64,000 nt of DNA, taken from positions 6,054 through 70,053 of the forward strand of contig DJGX01000033.1 in the NCBI GenBank assembly GCA_002432865.1, given 5' to 3'. A model generated the notes under the pieces. That model saw only the letters and a program-made list of their open reading frames with translations, made no database searches and had not been told where the DNA came from. This stretch comes from Cloacimonetes bacterium UBA5835 (GTDB taxonomy: Bacteria; Cloacimonadota; Cloacimonadia; Cloacimonadales; Cloacimonadaceae). Every line of letters starts with the position of its first letter. Within the stretch, counting starts at the first letter, position 1. Both the position numbers and the translations under genes were made by a program. Positions 17,671-26,007 of the stretch are shown piece after piece.

Positions 17671-18539
17671 TTCCGCTCCCTTTTTAGAATGAAGAATTCT
17701 GTTATCAAATTGGAAAAGAAAGTTATTAGAAATAACAGAATTGCTAATGCATAAAGCGATTGATAATGTAAGCTTCCGATAACGGTCTCTCCCATTTCAG
17801 CAGCAATTGTAGAAGTTAACGGGCGCACAGAAGAAAAGACCCCTTGAGGAATTTGAGCGCTACCTCCAGCAACCATTAAAACGACCATTGTTTCTCCAAT
17901 GGCTCTACCCACACCAAGCATAATACTTCCCAATATACCTCTTTTAGCAGCTGGAATAATAACAAGAAAAATACACTCCATTTTTGTAGATCCCAATGCC
18001 AAAGCCGCTTCCCGCAAAGATTTGGGTACACTTGAAAGAGCATCTTCACTCATACTGGCTACTATAGGAACAATCATAATTCCTAAAATTACAGAAGCAG
18101 AAAATATATTTAAACCCGTATCCAAATTTAACCAATTTCTAATTTGCGGAGCTAGAAAGGACATTCCAAAAAGTCCGTATACCACAGAAGGGATCCCTGC
18201 CAATAATTCTATTATGGGTTTGACTATTTCCTTCAAACAGTTTCCCGCTACTTCAGATATAAATATTGCACTCCCTAAACCTAAAGGTATTCCTATAAGT
18301 AAAGCACCAATCGTTACCGATAAAGAACCAACGATTAGTGTCCAGGCACCAAATTCAGGCTCAACATTTGTTGGATACCAATTGCAACCGAACAGAAAAT
18401 CAAAAATAGGAACCTTGTTAAAAAGTGGTAAGCCTTCTTTAAACAAGCTGTATATTATAGCCAAGAGAGCTATAATAGTAAATAAAGATGTACTGTAAGT
18501 AAGAACTTGAAATGCTTTTTCACTATATTTTTTATTCAT
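17667..18539 (-). CDS. pstC: phosphate ABC transporter permease PstC
   Basis: The partner permease to PstA, with about six membrane spans and the EAA loop REAALALGSTKMECIFLVIIPAA. Several in-frame ATGs occur at the N-terminus (18551, 18542, 18539). A GAGG at 18549-18546 lies within the longest reading and is 6 bases before ATG 18539, which is therefore the most likely start (290 residues). It follows pstS by about 70 bases, so the operon order is porin-pstS-pstC-pstA-pstB-phoU. Confidence 0.94.
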   Translation of the reverse strand: MNKKYSEKAFQVLTYSTSLFTIIALLAIIYSLFKEGLPLFNKVPIFDFLFGCNWYPTNVEPEFGAWTLIVGSLSVTIGALLIGIPLGLGSAIFISEVAGNCLKEIVKPIIELLAGIPSVVYGLFGMSFLAPQIRNWLNLDTGLNIFSASVILGIMIVPIVASMSEDALSSVPKSLREAALALGSTKMECIFLVIIPAAKRGILGSIMLGVGRAIGETMVVLMVAGGSAQIPQGVFSSVRPLTSTIAAEMGETVIGSLHYQSLYALAILLFLITFFSNLITEFFILKRERK

Positions 18540-18607
18540 CATAGACCTCATCAGAATATTAATGAAGGGCAGAGGGTTAACCTCTACCCACAGTTCTTTC
18601 GTTCACT

Positions 18608-19426
18608 TTACTTGATATTTATAAAACCTTGTTCTACAACAATCTTTTGTCCACGATCACTTTGAATAAAACCGATATAGTTAGCAACAATGCCTTTTGC
18701 TTTGCCATTAGTGTACATATACAGTTTTCGGGAAAGAGGATAACTGTTATTTTTAACAGTAAGTTCTGAAGGTGTAACTTTATTTACACTAAGTAGTTTA
18801 GCATTATCATTTAAATAGCCCAGACCCACATATCCAATAGCTCCAGGGGTGTTACTTACTGCACTGATAACTGCATTATTGGAAGCCAGTAATTGTGCAC
18901 TACCAATTACTTTTGCTCCTGCTAATACTTTGTCGTTAAATACTTCATAAGTCCCAGAAGCAACATCGCGAGAAATAACTACTATGGGTACATTTGCTCC
19001 TCCTAACTCCTTCCAATTTATAATGTTACCTGTATATATATCTTTTATTTGCTTAATTGATAGGTTGTTCAACAAATTACTATTGTGCACAACAATGGTA
19101 ATAGCGTCGTTGGCGATAGCATAAGGAATTGGGTTTATCCCTTTTGCTTTAGCGGTTGATATTTCCTTGGATTTTAGTGGCCTACTGGAATTGCATATAT
19201 CGGTAGTTTTATTTTGCAAAGAAGCAATTCCTACTCCAGAGCCACCTCCTCTAACTGAAATATTGATTTCTGCGTGATTATTCATAAAGACCTCTGCAGT
19301 TGCTTGAGCAATTGGCAAAACCGTAGTTGAACCTGTGCAAGTTATTTGATTTTTCGTTTCTGCATTTAAACTAAATGCAAGTAACATCATTAACATTGGA
19401 GCGACAGACTTGATTATTGACTTCAT
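18608..19426 (-). CDS. pstS: phosphate-binding periplasmic protein PstS
   Basis: The periplasmic phosphate receptor of the Pst importer, 272 residues. A signal peptide (MKSIIKSVAPMLMMLLAFSLNA) precedes the mature start, with no lipobox cysteine. The phosphate-binding pattern is seen as TGSTTVLP near the N-terminus, RGGGSGVGI (about residue 60) and SRDVASGTYEVF. Genes for the rest of the transporter follow at once, and an outer-membrane porin precedes it by 18 bases. The ribosome site AAAGGAGC supports this start. Confidence 0.95.
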   Translation of the reverse strand: MKSIIKSVAPMLMMLLAFSLNAETKNQITCTGSTTVLPIAQATAEVFMNNHAEINISVRGGGSGVGIASLQNKTTDICNSSRPLKSKEISTAKAKGINPIPYAIANDAITIVVHNSNLLNNLSIKQIKDIYTGNIINWKELGGANVPIVVISRDVASGTYEVFNDKVLAGAKVIGSAQLLASNNAVISAVSNTPGAIGYVGLGYLNDNAKLLSVNKVTPSELTVKNNSYPLSRKLYMYTNGKAKGIVANYIGFIQSDRGQKIVVEQGFINIK

Positions 19427-19444
19427 TTTTTAGCTCCTTTATGC

Positions 19445-20653
19445 TTATAAAATGTTGGCAAATTTCCATTTTAGTTGTAAAATGATTTGTGAAGAATCCC
19501 TTCTACCATTTGCATAGTCGCTGTGAGATTTATCTTCATCGTAGTTTTTATCAATATAATTTAATTGTAATTGCATAACAGGCGTATATGTTTCATCTGG
19601 CATAAAATTATAATTAACACCAATTGTAGAAGCGATTACTTTATTTCTTGCTTTGTCAGTTTCAATTCTATCCGATTCATCCCATATATCATATCCACCA
19701 ACCAGCTGAAGATCGTATTTCACAAAATCCTTCAAATTTAGTATAGGGAATATTGATATTCCTCTGGCTGTATATTCTTTAGTATTATTGCTATCAGAAA
19801 GATTAGGATAATCAACCTTTTTTATGATACATTCACTGATCAGATTTACGGGGCCATATGCCAAACAGGTATATATATCCATTAGCTGTTGCTTTTCATA
19901 AGATGGATTTGTGACTTCTCCATTCAAATCCTTGTCCCTTCCTACTGTGTTATACATATAGGAACCACCAACTGTTAAACCAGTTATGGGGGTAATACGC
20001 AAATTACCTAAATAGGCAAAATCAGTATTGTCTTTTAGATTGGTACCTACTTTTTTGTATCCTTCGCCGTTATAAATACCAAAAGCATATTCTCCATAAC
20101 CAGAAGGAAGATAACCATTTACAGTAATTCCCAAGTCCGCAGAATTGACTACTTTATGTTCATCGGAAGGGGCTTTGCTTACTAAAGTGTAGTTCCAGTC
20201 ATAAATACTACCAAAATACACTTTTTGCATTCCCGCAGTTAATGAAAGATCTTTAATTGGAATCAAACCACCAAAATCAACATAGGCATATTTTATTTTT
20301 AGTCCTACACCATCAATACTTCCAGATTTTGAGGAAGATATCAGAGTACTGTCCTCTAAAGAATAGGTTTGATATTCATAGGTCTTATCAGTTGTAAAAA
20401 CATCAACTGTAAAACGCCCTTTTACTTGATCAATAAATTTGGTTTCCAAGCCTAGATATCCCCTTTCCAGTGAAAAATAATTGTTAACTAATTTATCCTC
20501 ATAATTGCCATTACTGTCTTTCCGTTTGGCTATTTCGGAAAGCCAGCGTCCCCAAAATTCTCCGCTCAATTTGGTTTCTAATCCATTTAATCCGAATGGG
20601 ATTATAAGCAATCCCATACAAACAAGCTTTTGCATCAAACTCAGCTGTTTCAT
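19445..20653 (-). CDS. outer-membrane porin, likely phosphate-uptake porin
   Basis: A 402-residue protein with a signal peptide (ending near LNG, residue 25) and then alternating hydrophobic/aromatic strands throughout, ending in an amphipathic strand (IILQLKWKFANIL), the pattern of an outer-membrane beta-barrel. Strands such as GVGLKIKYAYVDFGGLIP and GLTVGGSYMYNTVG fit the OprP/OprO-like porin group. It is the first gene of the pst operon, 18 bases before pstS, which argues that it lets phosphate cross the outer membrane. The specific ion is inferred from position only. Confidence 0.8.
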   Translation of the reverse strand: MKQLSLMQKLVCMGLLIIPFGLNGLETKLSGEFWGRWLSEIAKRKDSNGNYEDKLVNNYFSLERGYLGLETKFIDQVKGRFTVDVFTTDKTYEYQTYSLEDSTLISSSKSGSIDGVGLKIKYAYVDFGGLIPIKDLSLTAGMQKVYFGSIYDWNYTLVSKAPSDEHKVVNSADLGITVNGYLPSGYGEYAFGIYNGEGYKKVGTNLKDNTDFAYLGNLRITPITGLTVGGSYMYNTVGRDKDLNGEVTNPSYEKQQLMDIYTCLAYGPVNLISECIIKKVDYPNLSDSNNTKEYTARGISIFPILNLKDFVKYDLQLVGGYDIWDESDRIETDKARNKVIASTIGVNYNFMPDETYTPVMQLQLNYIDKNYDEDKSHSDYANGRRDSSQIILQLKWKFANIL

Positions 20654-20996
20654 TTTATCTCCTTACCACTTTTTGGCTTTCGCCTCTATATTACTTATAC
20701 TCTTTTAATGTTAAGATTTTATAAGGTGAGCGTTAATTTTTCTTTACATTCTATTAAGCTTGTTTTACTATACCTCAATATTGGGGAATAACGAATCCAA
20801 GTTTTGTTACCTTCTCATGATATGAACTAGATTGGGATGAAATATTAGGATGTTGTTCTCATTTTTTCCTTTCTAAATAGATCGATTATGGCATATTTAT
20901 AATACTTAATGGACATTTTAATTGCGGAAGTTAAAAAAAATCTGGACAATAAATGCTGCTTTCAGGAAATGAGTCAAAACAATATTTGGAGACATA
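20654..20996. other. divergent intergenic region, porin-pst operon / lemA
   Basis: About 340 bases without a gene. The left part holds the candidate PhoB repeats and the ribosome site of the porin gene. The right part leads to lemA, with TGGAGA ahead of its start. An 80-codon frame at 20909-21151 mostly overlaps lemA and is not real. Confidence 0.6.
20709..20736 (-). promoter_or_regulatory. candidate PhoB box ahead of the porin-pst operon
   Basis: On the minus strand, TTAACG (20736-20731), CTTATA (20725-20720) and TTAACA (20714-20709) lie at exact 11-base steps, the spacing of PhoB/PhoP direct repeats, 55-85 bases before the porin start. The middle unit is a poor match. A TATAAG follows closer to the gene and could be the -10. 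Confidence 0.4.
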
Positions 20997-21596
20997 ATGA
21001 AAAAAGGACACATTATCTTACTCGTTGTCATTCTGCTGATTATAATACTTGCAGGATGGTTTATCGGGCGTTACAATACAATTCAAAAAGAAAAAGTGAA
21101 TGTAGAAACTGCCTGGGCTCAGGTACAAAATGTTTATCAAACTCGCTATGATCTTATTCCTAATTTAGTGGAAACAGTTCAGGGCGCAGCTAATTTTGAA
21201 AAGTCAACCTTAACTCAAGTTACGGAAGCTCGTTCAAGAGCTGGTGGGAATATAAATCTTACTTCTGAATCCTTAACAGATCCTCAGGCATTTCAAGCAT
21301 TTCAACAAAGTCAAGCAGGTCTTAGTGATGCTCTTTCTCGTTTAATGGTAGTTGTAGAACGCTATCCAGAGCTTAAAGCAAATCAAAACTTCTTAACTTT
21401 TCAAGCTCAGCTGGAAGGTATTGAAAATCGGATTAGAACAGAAAGAATGCGTTATAACGATTCAGCAAAGAAATTCAATCAGTTAATTGTAACTTTCCCA
21501 AATAATATCATTGCCAGCATAATAAAAGTAAAACCATTTCAATTCTTCCAAGCAGAAGATAGCGCTCAGAAAGCTCCTAAAGTTCAATTTGACTAA
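20997..21596 (+). CDS. lemA: LemA family protein
   Basis: A 199-residue membrane-anchored protein of the LemA family. It has one N-terminal membrane helix (residues 4-24), then an alpha-helical domain with the family signature NVETAWAQVQNVYQTRYDLIPNLVETVQG. Further family stretches are LKANQNFLTFQAQLEGIENRI and ERMRYNDSAKKFNQ. LemA proteins form helical bundles exposed outside the inner membrane and their role is not well known. The usual partner (a TPM-domain protein) is not downstream; mscS follows after 250 bases. A ribosome site (TGGAGA) is at 20987. Confidence 0.93.
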   Translation: MKKGHIILLVVILLIIILAGWFIGRYNTIQKEKVNVETAWAQVQNVYQTRYDLIPNLVETVQGAANFEKSTLTQVTEARSRAGGNINLTSESLTDPQAFQAFQQSQAGLSDALSRLMVVVERYPELKANQNFLTFQAQLEGIENRIRTERMRYNDSAKKFNQLIVTFPNNIIASIIKVKPFQFFQAEDSAQKAPKVQFD

Positions 21597-21849
21597 ATAT
21601 TTTGATTCTCCGGAACGCTATTTGCTTTATTGCATAGTTGGCTGTATTAGCTGTGAAAAAAATTGAAGTTTAGAGTGTAAACCCCACATTTTACTGTATT
21701 AAGTAGAAATATTCTTACACTTTACAGAAGCAGAGACACCAATGAATCAATATGGTTTATGTGTCCACCAGTTAAAATATTATTGGACATATTACTAAAA
21801 AAGATTATATTATATGAGAATGCACCCAAAAAATAAGTGAGGTCCCAAA

Positions 21850-22674
21850 ATGCCAGTTGTTGTAAGCGTAGCAAAACTTATAACCGATTTTATAACACCG
21901 GAAAAGATTAGTTTAGCTATCAGAGTTGTTCTAATATTGGTAATTGGAATACCTATAGTTAGATTAATTAGGGCTATTACCAAAAAGATTGTGAAAGACC
22001 GTCTTTCACCTCAAAGCGAACAATTAGTTATTCGTACCGTATATTATATAGCTGTTCTGATTTTACTGGTAACGCTGTTAAACGAATTTGGTTTCCATCT
22101 TTCAGCTATTTTAGGGGCAGCTGGTATTTTTGGAGTAGCTATTGGTTTTGCATCGCAAACTAGTTTTTCCAATATAATCAGTGGTATATTTTTAATTTCG
22201 GAAAAGCCATTTAAGGTGGGAGATGTAGTCCAAGTTAGTTCCAATATTGGAACAATTGAATCCATAGATCTTTTATCAATAAAGCTGAAAACATCAGATA
22301 ACCGTTTTATTCGAGTTCCAAATGAAACGATGATAAAAACTGAAGTCATCAACATAACACGATATCCTATCAGGCGGGCAGATGTTAATATAACGGTTAG
22401 TTATAGTGATGATCTGCAAAAAGTTAGGGATGTACTCTTAGATATTGTAAAAAATGAGCCTCAGGCATTAACGGATCCAGCACCTTTGTTTTTGGTTGAT
22501 AAATTCGCTGATTCCGGAATTAATATACTTTTCGGAGTCTGGTCTAAGAGAGAAGATCTCTTTGATTTAAAAACATCTTTAATGATCGCTATTAAAGAAA
22601 GGTTTAAACAAGAAAATATCGAAATTCCGTTCCCTCACATCTTAATTGCTAATGCAGAGGATATTAAGTGTTAA
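21850..22674 (+). CDS. mscS: small-conductance mechanosensitive channel MscS
   Basis: A 274-residue channel that opens on osmotic downshock to release solutes. There are three membrane spans in the first 130 residues. The pore-lining TM3 is seen as AAGIFGVAIGFASQTSFSNI, followed by GIFLISEKPFKVGDVVQV, the typical start of the cytoplasmic beta domain. The vestibule domain completes a normal-length protein. The start follows GAGGT. It stands between lemA and a HAD phosphatase with larger gaps, so it may have its own promoter. Confidence 0.95.
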   Translation: MPVVVSVAKLITDFITPEKISLAIRVVLILVIGIPIVRLIRAITKKIVKDRLSPQSEQLVIRTVYYIAVLILLVTLLNEFGFHLSAILGAAGIFGVAIGFASQTSFSNIISGIFLISEKPFKVGDVVQVSSNIGTIESIDLLSIKLKTSDNRFIRVPNETMIKTEVINITRYPIRRADVNITVSYSDDLQKVRDVLLDIVKNEPQALTDPAPLFLVDKFADSGINILFGVWSKREDLFDLKTSLMIAIKERFKQENIEIPFPHILIANAEDIKC

Positions 22675-22711
22675 CCTATATCTTCAAACTAAATAAAAAA
22701 GGAAGTGTATA

Positions 22712-23416
22712 ATGAGTGACAAACCTCAAATTAAAGCCATTATCTTTGATCTTGATGGCACTTTAATCGATAGCATAGTAGATATTGCCAATGCAATGAA
22801 TGCTTCTTTGAAAGAACTTGGCTACCCGGAACATCCGGTAGAGGCCTATAAGAGTTTTATCGGAGATGGCCAGATGGAGTTGGCAAGAAAAGTTCTGCCT
22901 GAAGATAAAAGGACCCCTGAAAATATTGATGCCCTTGCCAAAAAGTATTGGGATAATTACGATATTGAATGGTATCTTCATACCAATATATTTTCTGGAG
23001 TATTATATCTGATTCAACTTGCCGTTGCTCGTAAAATCAAACTGGCTATTTTATCCAATAAACCCCACTATTTTACAAAAAAGATGATTCGCCATTTCTT
23101 CAGGGGTGCGATGATCCGTCATACTAAAAATCCGTTTGGCGTTTATAGCGGTGAAGAACCTGATAGGCCCAGAAAACCAGACCCCACAGTAGCTTTAGAA
23201 TTAGCGGAAAGAATGAAAGTAAAGCCAAAATACTGTGCTATAGTCGGCGATAGCGTAGTTGATATTAAAACAGCTAAAAATGCAGGTATGATTGCTATAG
23301 GCGCTTCCTGGGGTTATGGGAATAAAAAAGACCTTCAAGAAGTAGGAGCTGATTTGATTTTTGATAGCCCTACTCAAATGTCTGCCTATTTGGATTCACT
23401 ACCTCTTTGTCTATGA
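22712..23416 (+). CDS. gph: HAD-family phosphatase, phosphoglycolate phosphatase-like
   Basis: A 234-residue haloacid dehalogenase hydrolase. Motif I is FDLDGTLIDS (nucleophile and acid aspartates), motif II is the serine in LAILSNKPH, motif III is the lysine in RPRKPDP, and motif IV is IVGDSVVDIKTAKNAG. The helical cap fits the Gph group, which removes phosphate from 2-phosphoglycolate made in DNA repair, but HAD substrates are hard to predict. The ribosome site is GGAAGTG. Its stop overlaps the next start by 4 bases. Confidence 0.85.
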   Translation: MSDKPQIKAIIFDLDGTLIDSIVDIANAMNASLKELGYPEHPVEAYKSFIGDGQMELARKVLPEDKRTPENIDALAKKYWDNYDIEWYLHTNIFSGVLYLIQLAVARKIKLAILSNKPHYFTKKMIRHFFRGAMIRHTKNPFGVYSGEEPDRPRKPDPTVALELAERMKVKPKYCAIVGDSVVDIKTAKNAGMIAIGASWGYGNKKDLQEVGADLIFDSPTQMSAYLDSLPLCL

Positions 23417-23829
23417 AGAGTTATCGAAAAGAACTGCATATTCGAACTGATAAACGCAGGGATTATATAAATATAACCCCAGAGGTAAGAAGTGTTCTAC
23501 ACGAAAGTGGGATAAAAGAGGGTTTATGCCTGGTTAATTCTATGCATATTACTTCCTCTGTATTCATCAATGATGATGAACAAGGTCTGCACTCAGATTT
23601 TGAGATATGGCTGGAGAAATTAGCCCCCGAAAAACCTCATTCCCAATATCACCATAACGGTTTTGAAGATAATGCTGATGCACATTTGAAAAGACAGATT
23701 ATGGGGAGGGAAGTTGTGGTTGCCGTTTCCAACGGTGAACTCGATTTTGGGCACTGGGAACAGATTTTCTACGGTGAATTTGACGGTATGCGAGATAAAC
23801 GGGTTCTGATAAAAATTATTGGAGAATAG
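23413..23829 (+). CDS. yjbQ: YjbQ/secondary thiamine-phosphate synthase family protein
   Basis: A 138-residue protein of the YjbQ (UPF0047) family. Family marks are LVNSMHITSSVFINDDE, the histidine-rich YHHNGFEDNADAHLKRQIMG, and LDFGHWEQIFYGEFDG. Members have weak thiamine-phosphate synthase activity in tests, but their true role is unclear. A TTG at 23407 is in frame, but ATG 23413 forms the ATGA overlap with the upstream stop, so it is preferred. It is in one operon with the HAD phosphatase, with a strong terminator after it. Confidence 0.92.
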   Translation: MKSYRKELHIRTDKRRDYINITPEVRSVLHESGIKEGLCLVNSMHITSSVFINDDEQGLHSDFEIWLEKLAPEKPHSQYHHNGFEDNADAHLKRQIMGREVVVAVSNGELDFGHWEQIFYGEFDGMRDKRVLIKIIGE

Positions 23830-23894
23830 CACAGAATAATTTGGAAAGAAAAAGCAATCCTATGCTTTCCCAACAATCCTAATATTATAAACAC

Positions 23895-23923
23895 TAAAGC
23901 CCGGTATTATAAACCGGGCTTTA
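23895..23923. terminator. bidirectional terminator after yjbQ
   Basis: A perfect 11-bp stem, TAAAGCCCGGT (23895-23905) and ACCGGGCTTTA (23913-23923), with a 7-base loop and AT-rich flanks on both sides. It lies between two convergent genes and can serve both. Confidence 0.88.
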
Positions 23924-23930
23924 ATTTAAT

Positions 23931-24554
23931 TTATTTGAAAAAGTAGTATAACCCTGTTTGAGGTATGTACATTACAATTTCACTATCCTCATCAATTGTA
24001 ATAGGTAATTCTAAAACCCAGTGGAAGTTTTGCCCGATATCAAAATCAAAACCTAAACCAAACCCAAAATAGTAAGCATATTTATTATCCCATTTTTTCC
24101 TTTCAGGATGGTCTAATATCCGCACATAATAATTATTGGAACTTCGCCGATAATCAACTTCAAATTGCCTAATCCGAGAGTATATTAAAGAGCCACCCCC
24201 GAATGCATAAAATCTACCTATATTGTTATTAGCAAGAGTATGTAAATAATTCATAGATGTACTGATAGTGGTTTTTCGTCCATTTTCTGTTTTTGTTATT
24301 TCAGAAGCACCACCATAATAACCATATAACTCGTAATCAATATCTTTCGAGCCAGTAGTCATACCCCCCAAAACAATTTGTAAACCACATTTTTCCCAAT
24401 AGTTCCTATACGCAAAGCCATTTCCTGATAAAGTTCCAAATTGGAAGCCCATACCTGTATCTCTGTTGATTTCTTTTTGCTCTGTTTCCTTAGTTATCGC
24501 TTCCATACTAAAAAAGCAGAGCATAACTAAAACGATTAATAAGTATTTCTTCAT
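23931..24554 (-). CDS. secreted, probable small outer-membrane beta-barrel protein
   Basis: A 207-residue protein with a signal peptide (MKKYLLIVLVMLCFFSMEA). The mature part has glycine- and tyrosine-rich strands such as GMGFQFGTLSGNGFAYRNYW and YAYYFGFGLGFDFDIG, and it ends with an aromatic residue (TGLYYFFK), as outer-membrane barrels do. A longer reading from 24590 exists, but GGAGTG is placed just before the ATG at 24554, so that start is used. No known family is recognised. It converges on yjbQ. Confidence 0.65.
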   Translation of the reverse strand: MKKYLLIVLVMLCFFSMEAITKETEQKEINRDTGMGFQFGTLSGNGFAYRNYWEKCGLQIVLGGMTTGSKDIDYELYGYYGGASEITKTENGRKTTISTSMNYLHTLANNNIGRFYAFGGGSLIYSRIRQFEVDYRRSSNNYYVRILDHPERKKWDNKYAYYFGFGLGFDFDIGQNFHWVLELPITIDEDSEIVMYIPQTGLYYFFK

Positions 24555-24945
24555 TTTCACTCCTTCATTTTCATCTCTTTGATAAGACACTGTATGGATA
24601 ATTTAACCTAATCTTGCTCATTAGCAAATTTTTTTCTGTAGCTTTTTAGTTTTTACATAGTAGTTCATTAAGCTAATCAGTCCTTAGTTCTTGACAGCTG
24701 AATCGTATTGATATTTATGACTCTGTAAGAGGATTAAGAATGAAAAGCAACCTGTTAATGCTGCACAGACAAACAGCCATACAATTAAATTATTTATCAA
24801 AGTGGATTCCGTATTCTATGCGGGAAGACAATCACTTACATAGTAACCAATTATGCTTTTTCATTTGCGTACAGACAGCAAACCAATGAATATAACATTC
24901 TAAATTGAAAGAATATAATATAATTAAGAGGATATAAGGACTTTA
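24555..24945. other. intergenic region ahead of the UDP-GlcNAc 2-epimerase gene
   Basis: About 390 bases. It holds a TTGACA at 24691-24696 and a possible 49-codon gene at 24740-24889 (listed separately). The rest is AT-rich with no other signal that I can support. Confidence 0.5.
24740..24889 (+). CDS. possible small protein or leader peptide, 49 residues
   Basis: A short open frame starting ATG at 24740 with AAGAGGA 5 bases ahead, and a TTGACA about 45 bases upstream. The product is basic and has no membrane segment or known motif (it begins MKSNLLMLHRQTAIQ and ends CVQTANQ). It ends 56 bases before the epimerase start, so it could be a leader gene. Coding status is uncertain: the signals are good but there is no homology evidence. 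Confidence 0.3.
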   Translation: MKSNLLMLHRQTAIQLNYLSKWIPYSMREDNHLHSNQLCFFICVQTANQ

Positions 24946-26004
24946 ATGATGAAAATTGCCCATATTGTAGGAGCCAGACCTCAATTTATAAAACTCGCTC
25001 CACTATCCCGAAAAATTAGACAGCGCCATCAAGAAATTATTATTCATAGTGGCCAGCATTACGACCTTCAAATGAATGAGGTTTTTTTCCGTGATATGGA
25101 AATTCCAGCTCCGGATTACAATTTAAATGTTGGATCCGGAAGTCAGGCAACTCAAACCGCAGCTATTTTAACCGCCATAGAGCGAATTTTAGAAAATGAG
25201 AAACCAGATTTGGTCATTATTTATGGAGATACAAATACAACCCTTGCAGGAGCTTTAGCAGCAGCAAAACTAAATATAAAAATTGCTCATATAGAGGCTT
25301 GTTTACGAAGTTTTAATAAAAGTATGCCAGAAGAAGTAAATAGAATTGTTGCGGATCATCTAAGTGATATCTTATTTGCACCCACGGAAACTGCAATGCA
25401 AAATGCACACAAAGAAGGTCTGCTAAATAAGACTTTTCAGGTTGGTGATATAATGGTAGATTCACTTATATTTGGGATAAAGAAAGCAGAAAAGGAATCC
25501 AAAGTTTTATCTACTTTGCAATTGGAAGATGAAAACTACTGTCTGTTAACTTTGCATCGTCCTTACAATGTAGATAATCCTGATAACTTATTACATATTC
25601 TATCAGGACTCAATACCTTGCAAAGAAAAATTATTTTTCCAGTTCATCCTCGCACTCGCAATATTCTGAAAAAAATAAAGGATAATCATTATCATCATAT
25701 TCACTATATAGAACCCCAAGCTTATCTGGATTTTTTGTTGTTGATGAAGAATGCCGATATGATTTTTACTGATTCTGGGGGAATTCAAAAAGAAGCATAT
25801 ATCTTGAAAAAGCCTTGTGTAACTCTTCGTCCTGAAACAGAATGGTTGGAAACGGTTCAAAGCGGTTGGAATTTGCTTTTACCAGTTGCTTCTAAAGACT
25901 TCCCTAATGAAATCAACAAGTTTACACCTCCCTCAGAGCATCCTGATCTTTTTGGTAAAGATGTAGCTGAGCTAATTCTACAGACCCTTGAAACCTTCTT
26001 ATAG
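24946..26004 (+). CDS. wecB: UDP-N-acetylglucosamine 2-epimerase (non-hydrolysing)
   Basis: Converts UDP-GlcNAc to UDP-ManNAc for surface polysaccharide synthesis; 352 residues, GT-B fold. Family marks are GARPQFIKLAPL at the start, IYGDTNTTLAGALAA, HIEACLRS followed by MPEEVNRIVADH, TLHRPYNVD, and TDSGGIQKEA with RPETEWLETV near the C-terminus. Most family members have EAGLRS where this one has EACLRS. Two ATGs are adjacent (24946 and 24949), and AAGGA precedes both, so either could serve. No other polysaccharide genes are next to it. Confidence 0.93.
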   Translation: MMKIAHIVGARPQFIKLAPLSRKIRQRHQEIIIHSGQHYDLQMNEVFFRDMEIPAPDYNLNVGSGSQATQTAAILTAIERILENEKPDLVIIYGDTNTTLAGALAAAKLNIKIAHIEACLRSFNKSMPEEVNRIVADHLSDILFAPTETAMQNAHKEGLLNKTFQVGDIMVDSLIFGIKKAEKESKVLSTLQLEDENYCLLTLHRPYNVDNPDNLLHILSGLNTLQRKIIFPVHPRTRNILKKIKDNHYHHIHYIEPQAYLDFLLLMKNADMIFTDSGGIQKEAYILKKPCVTLRPETEWLETVQSGWNLLLPVASKDFPNEINKFTPPSEHPDLFGKDVAELILQTLETFL

Positions 26005-26007
26005 CTT

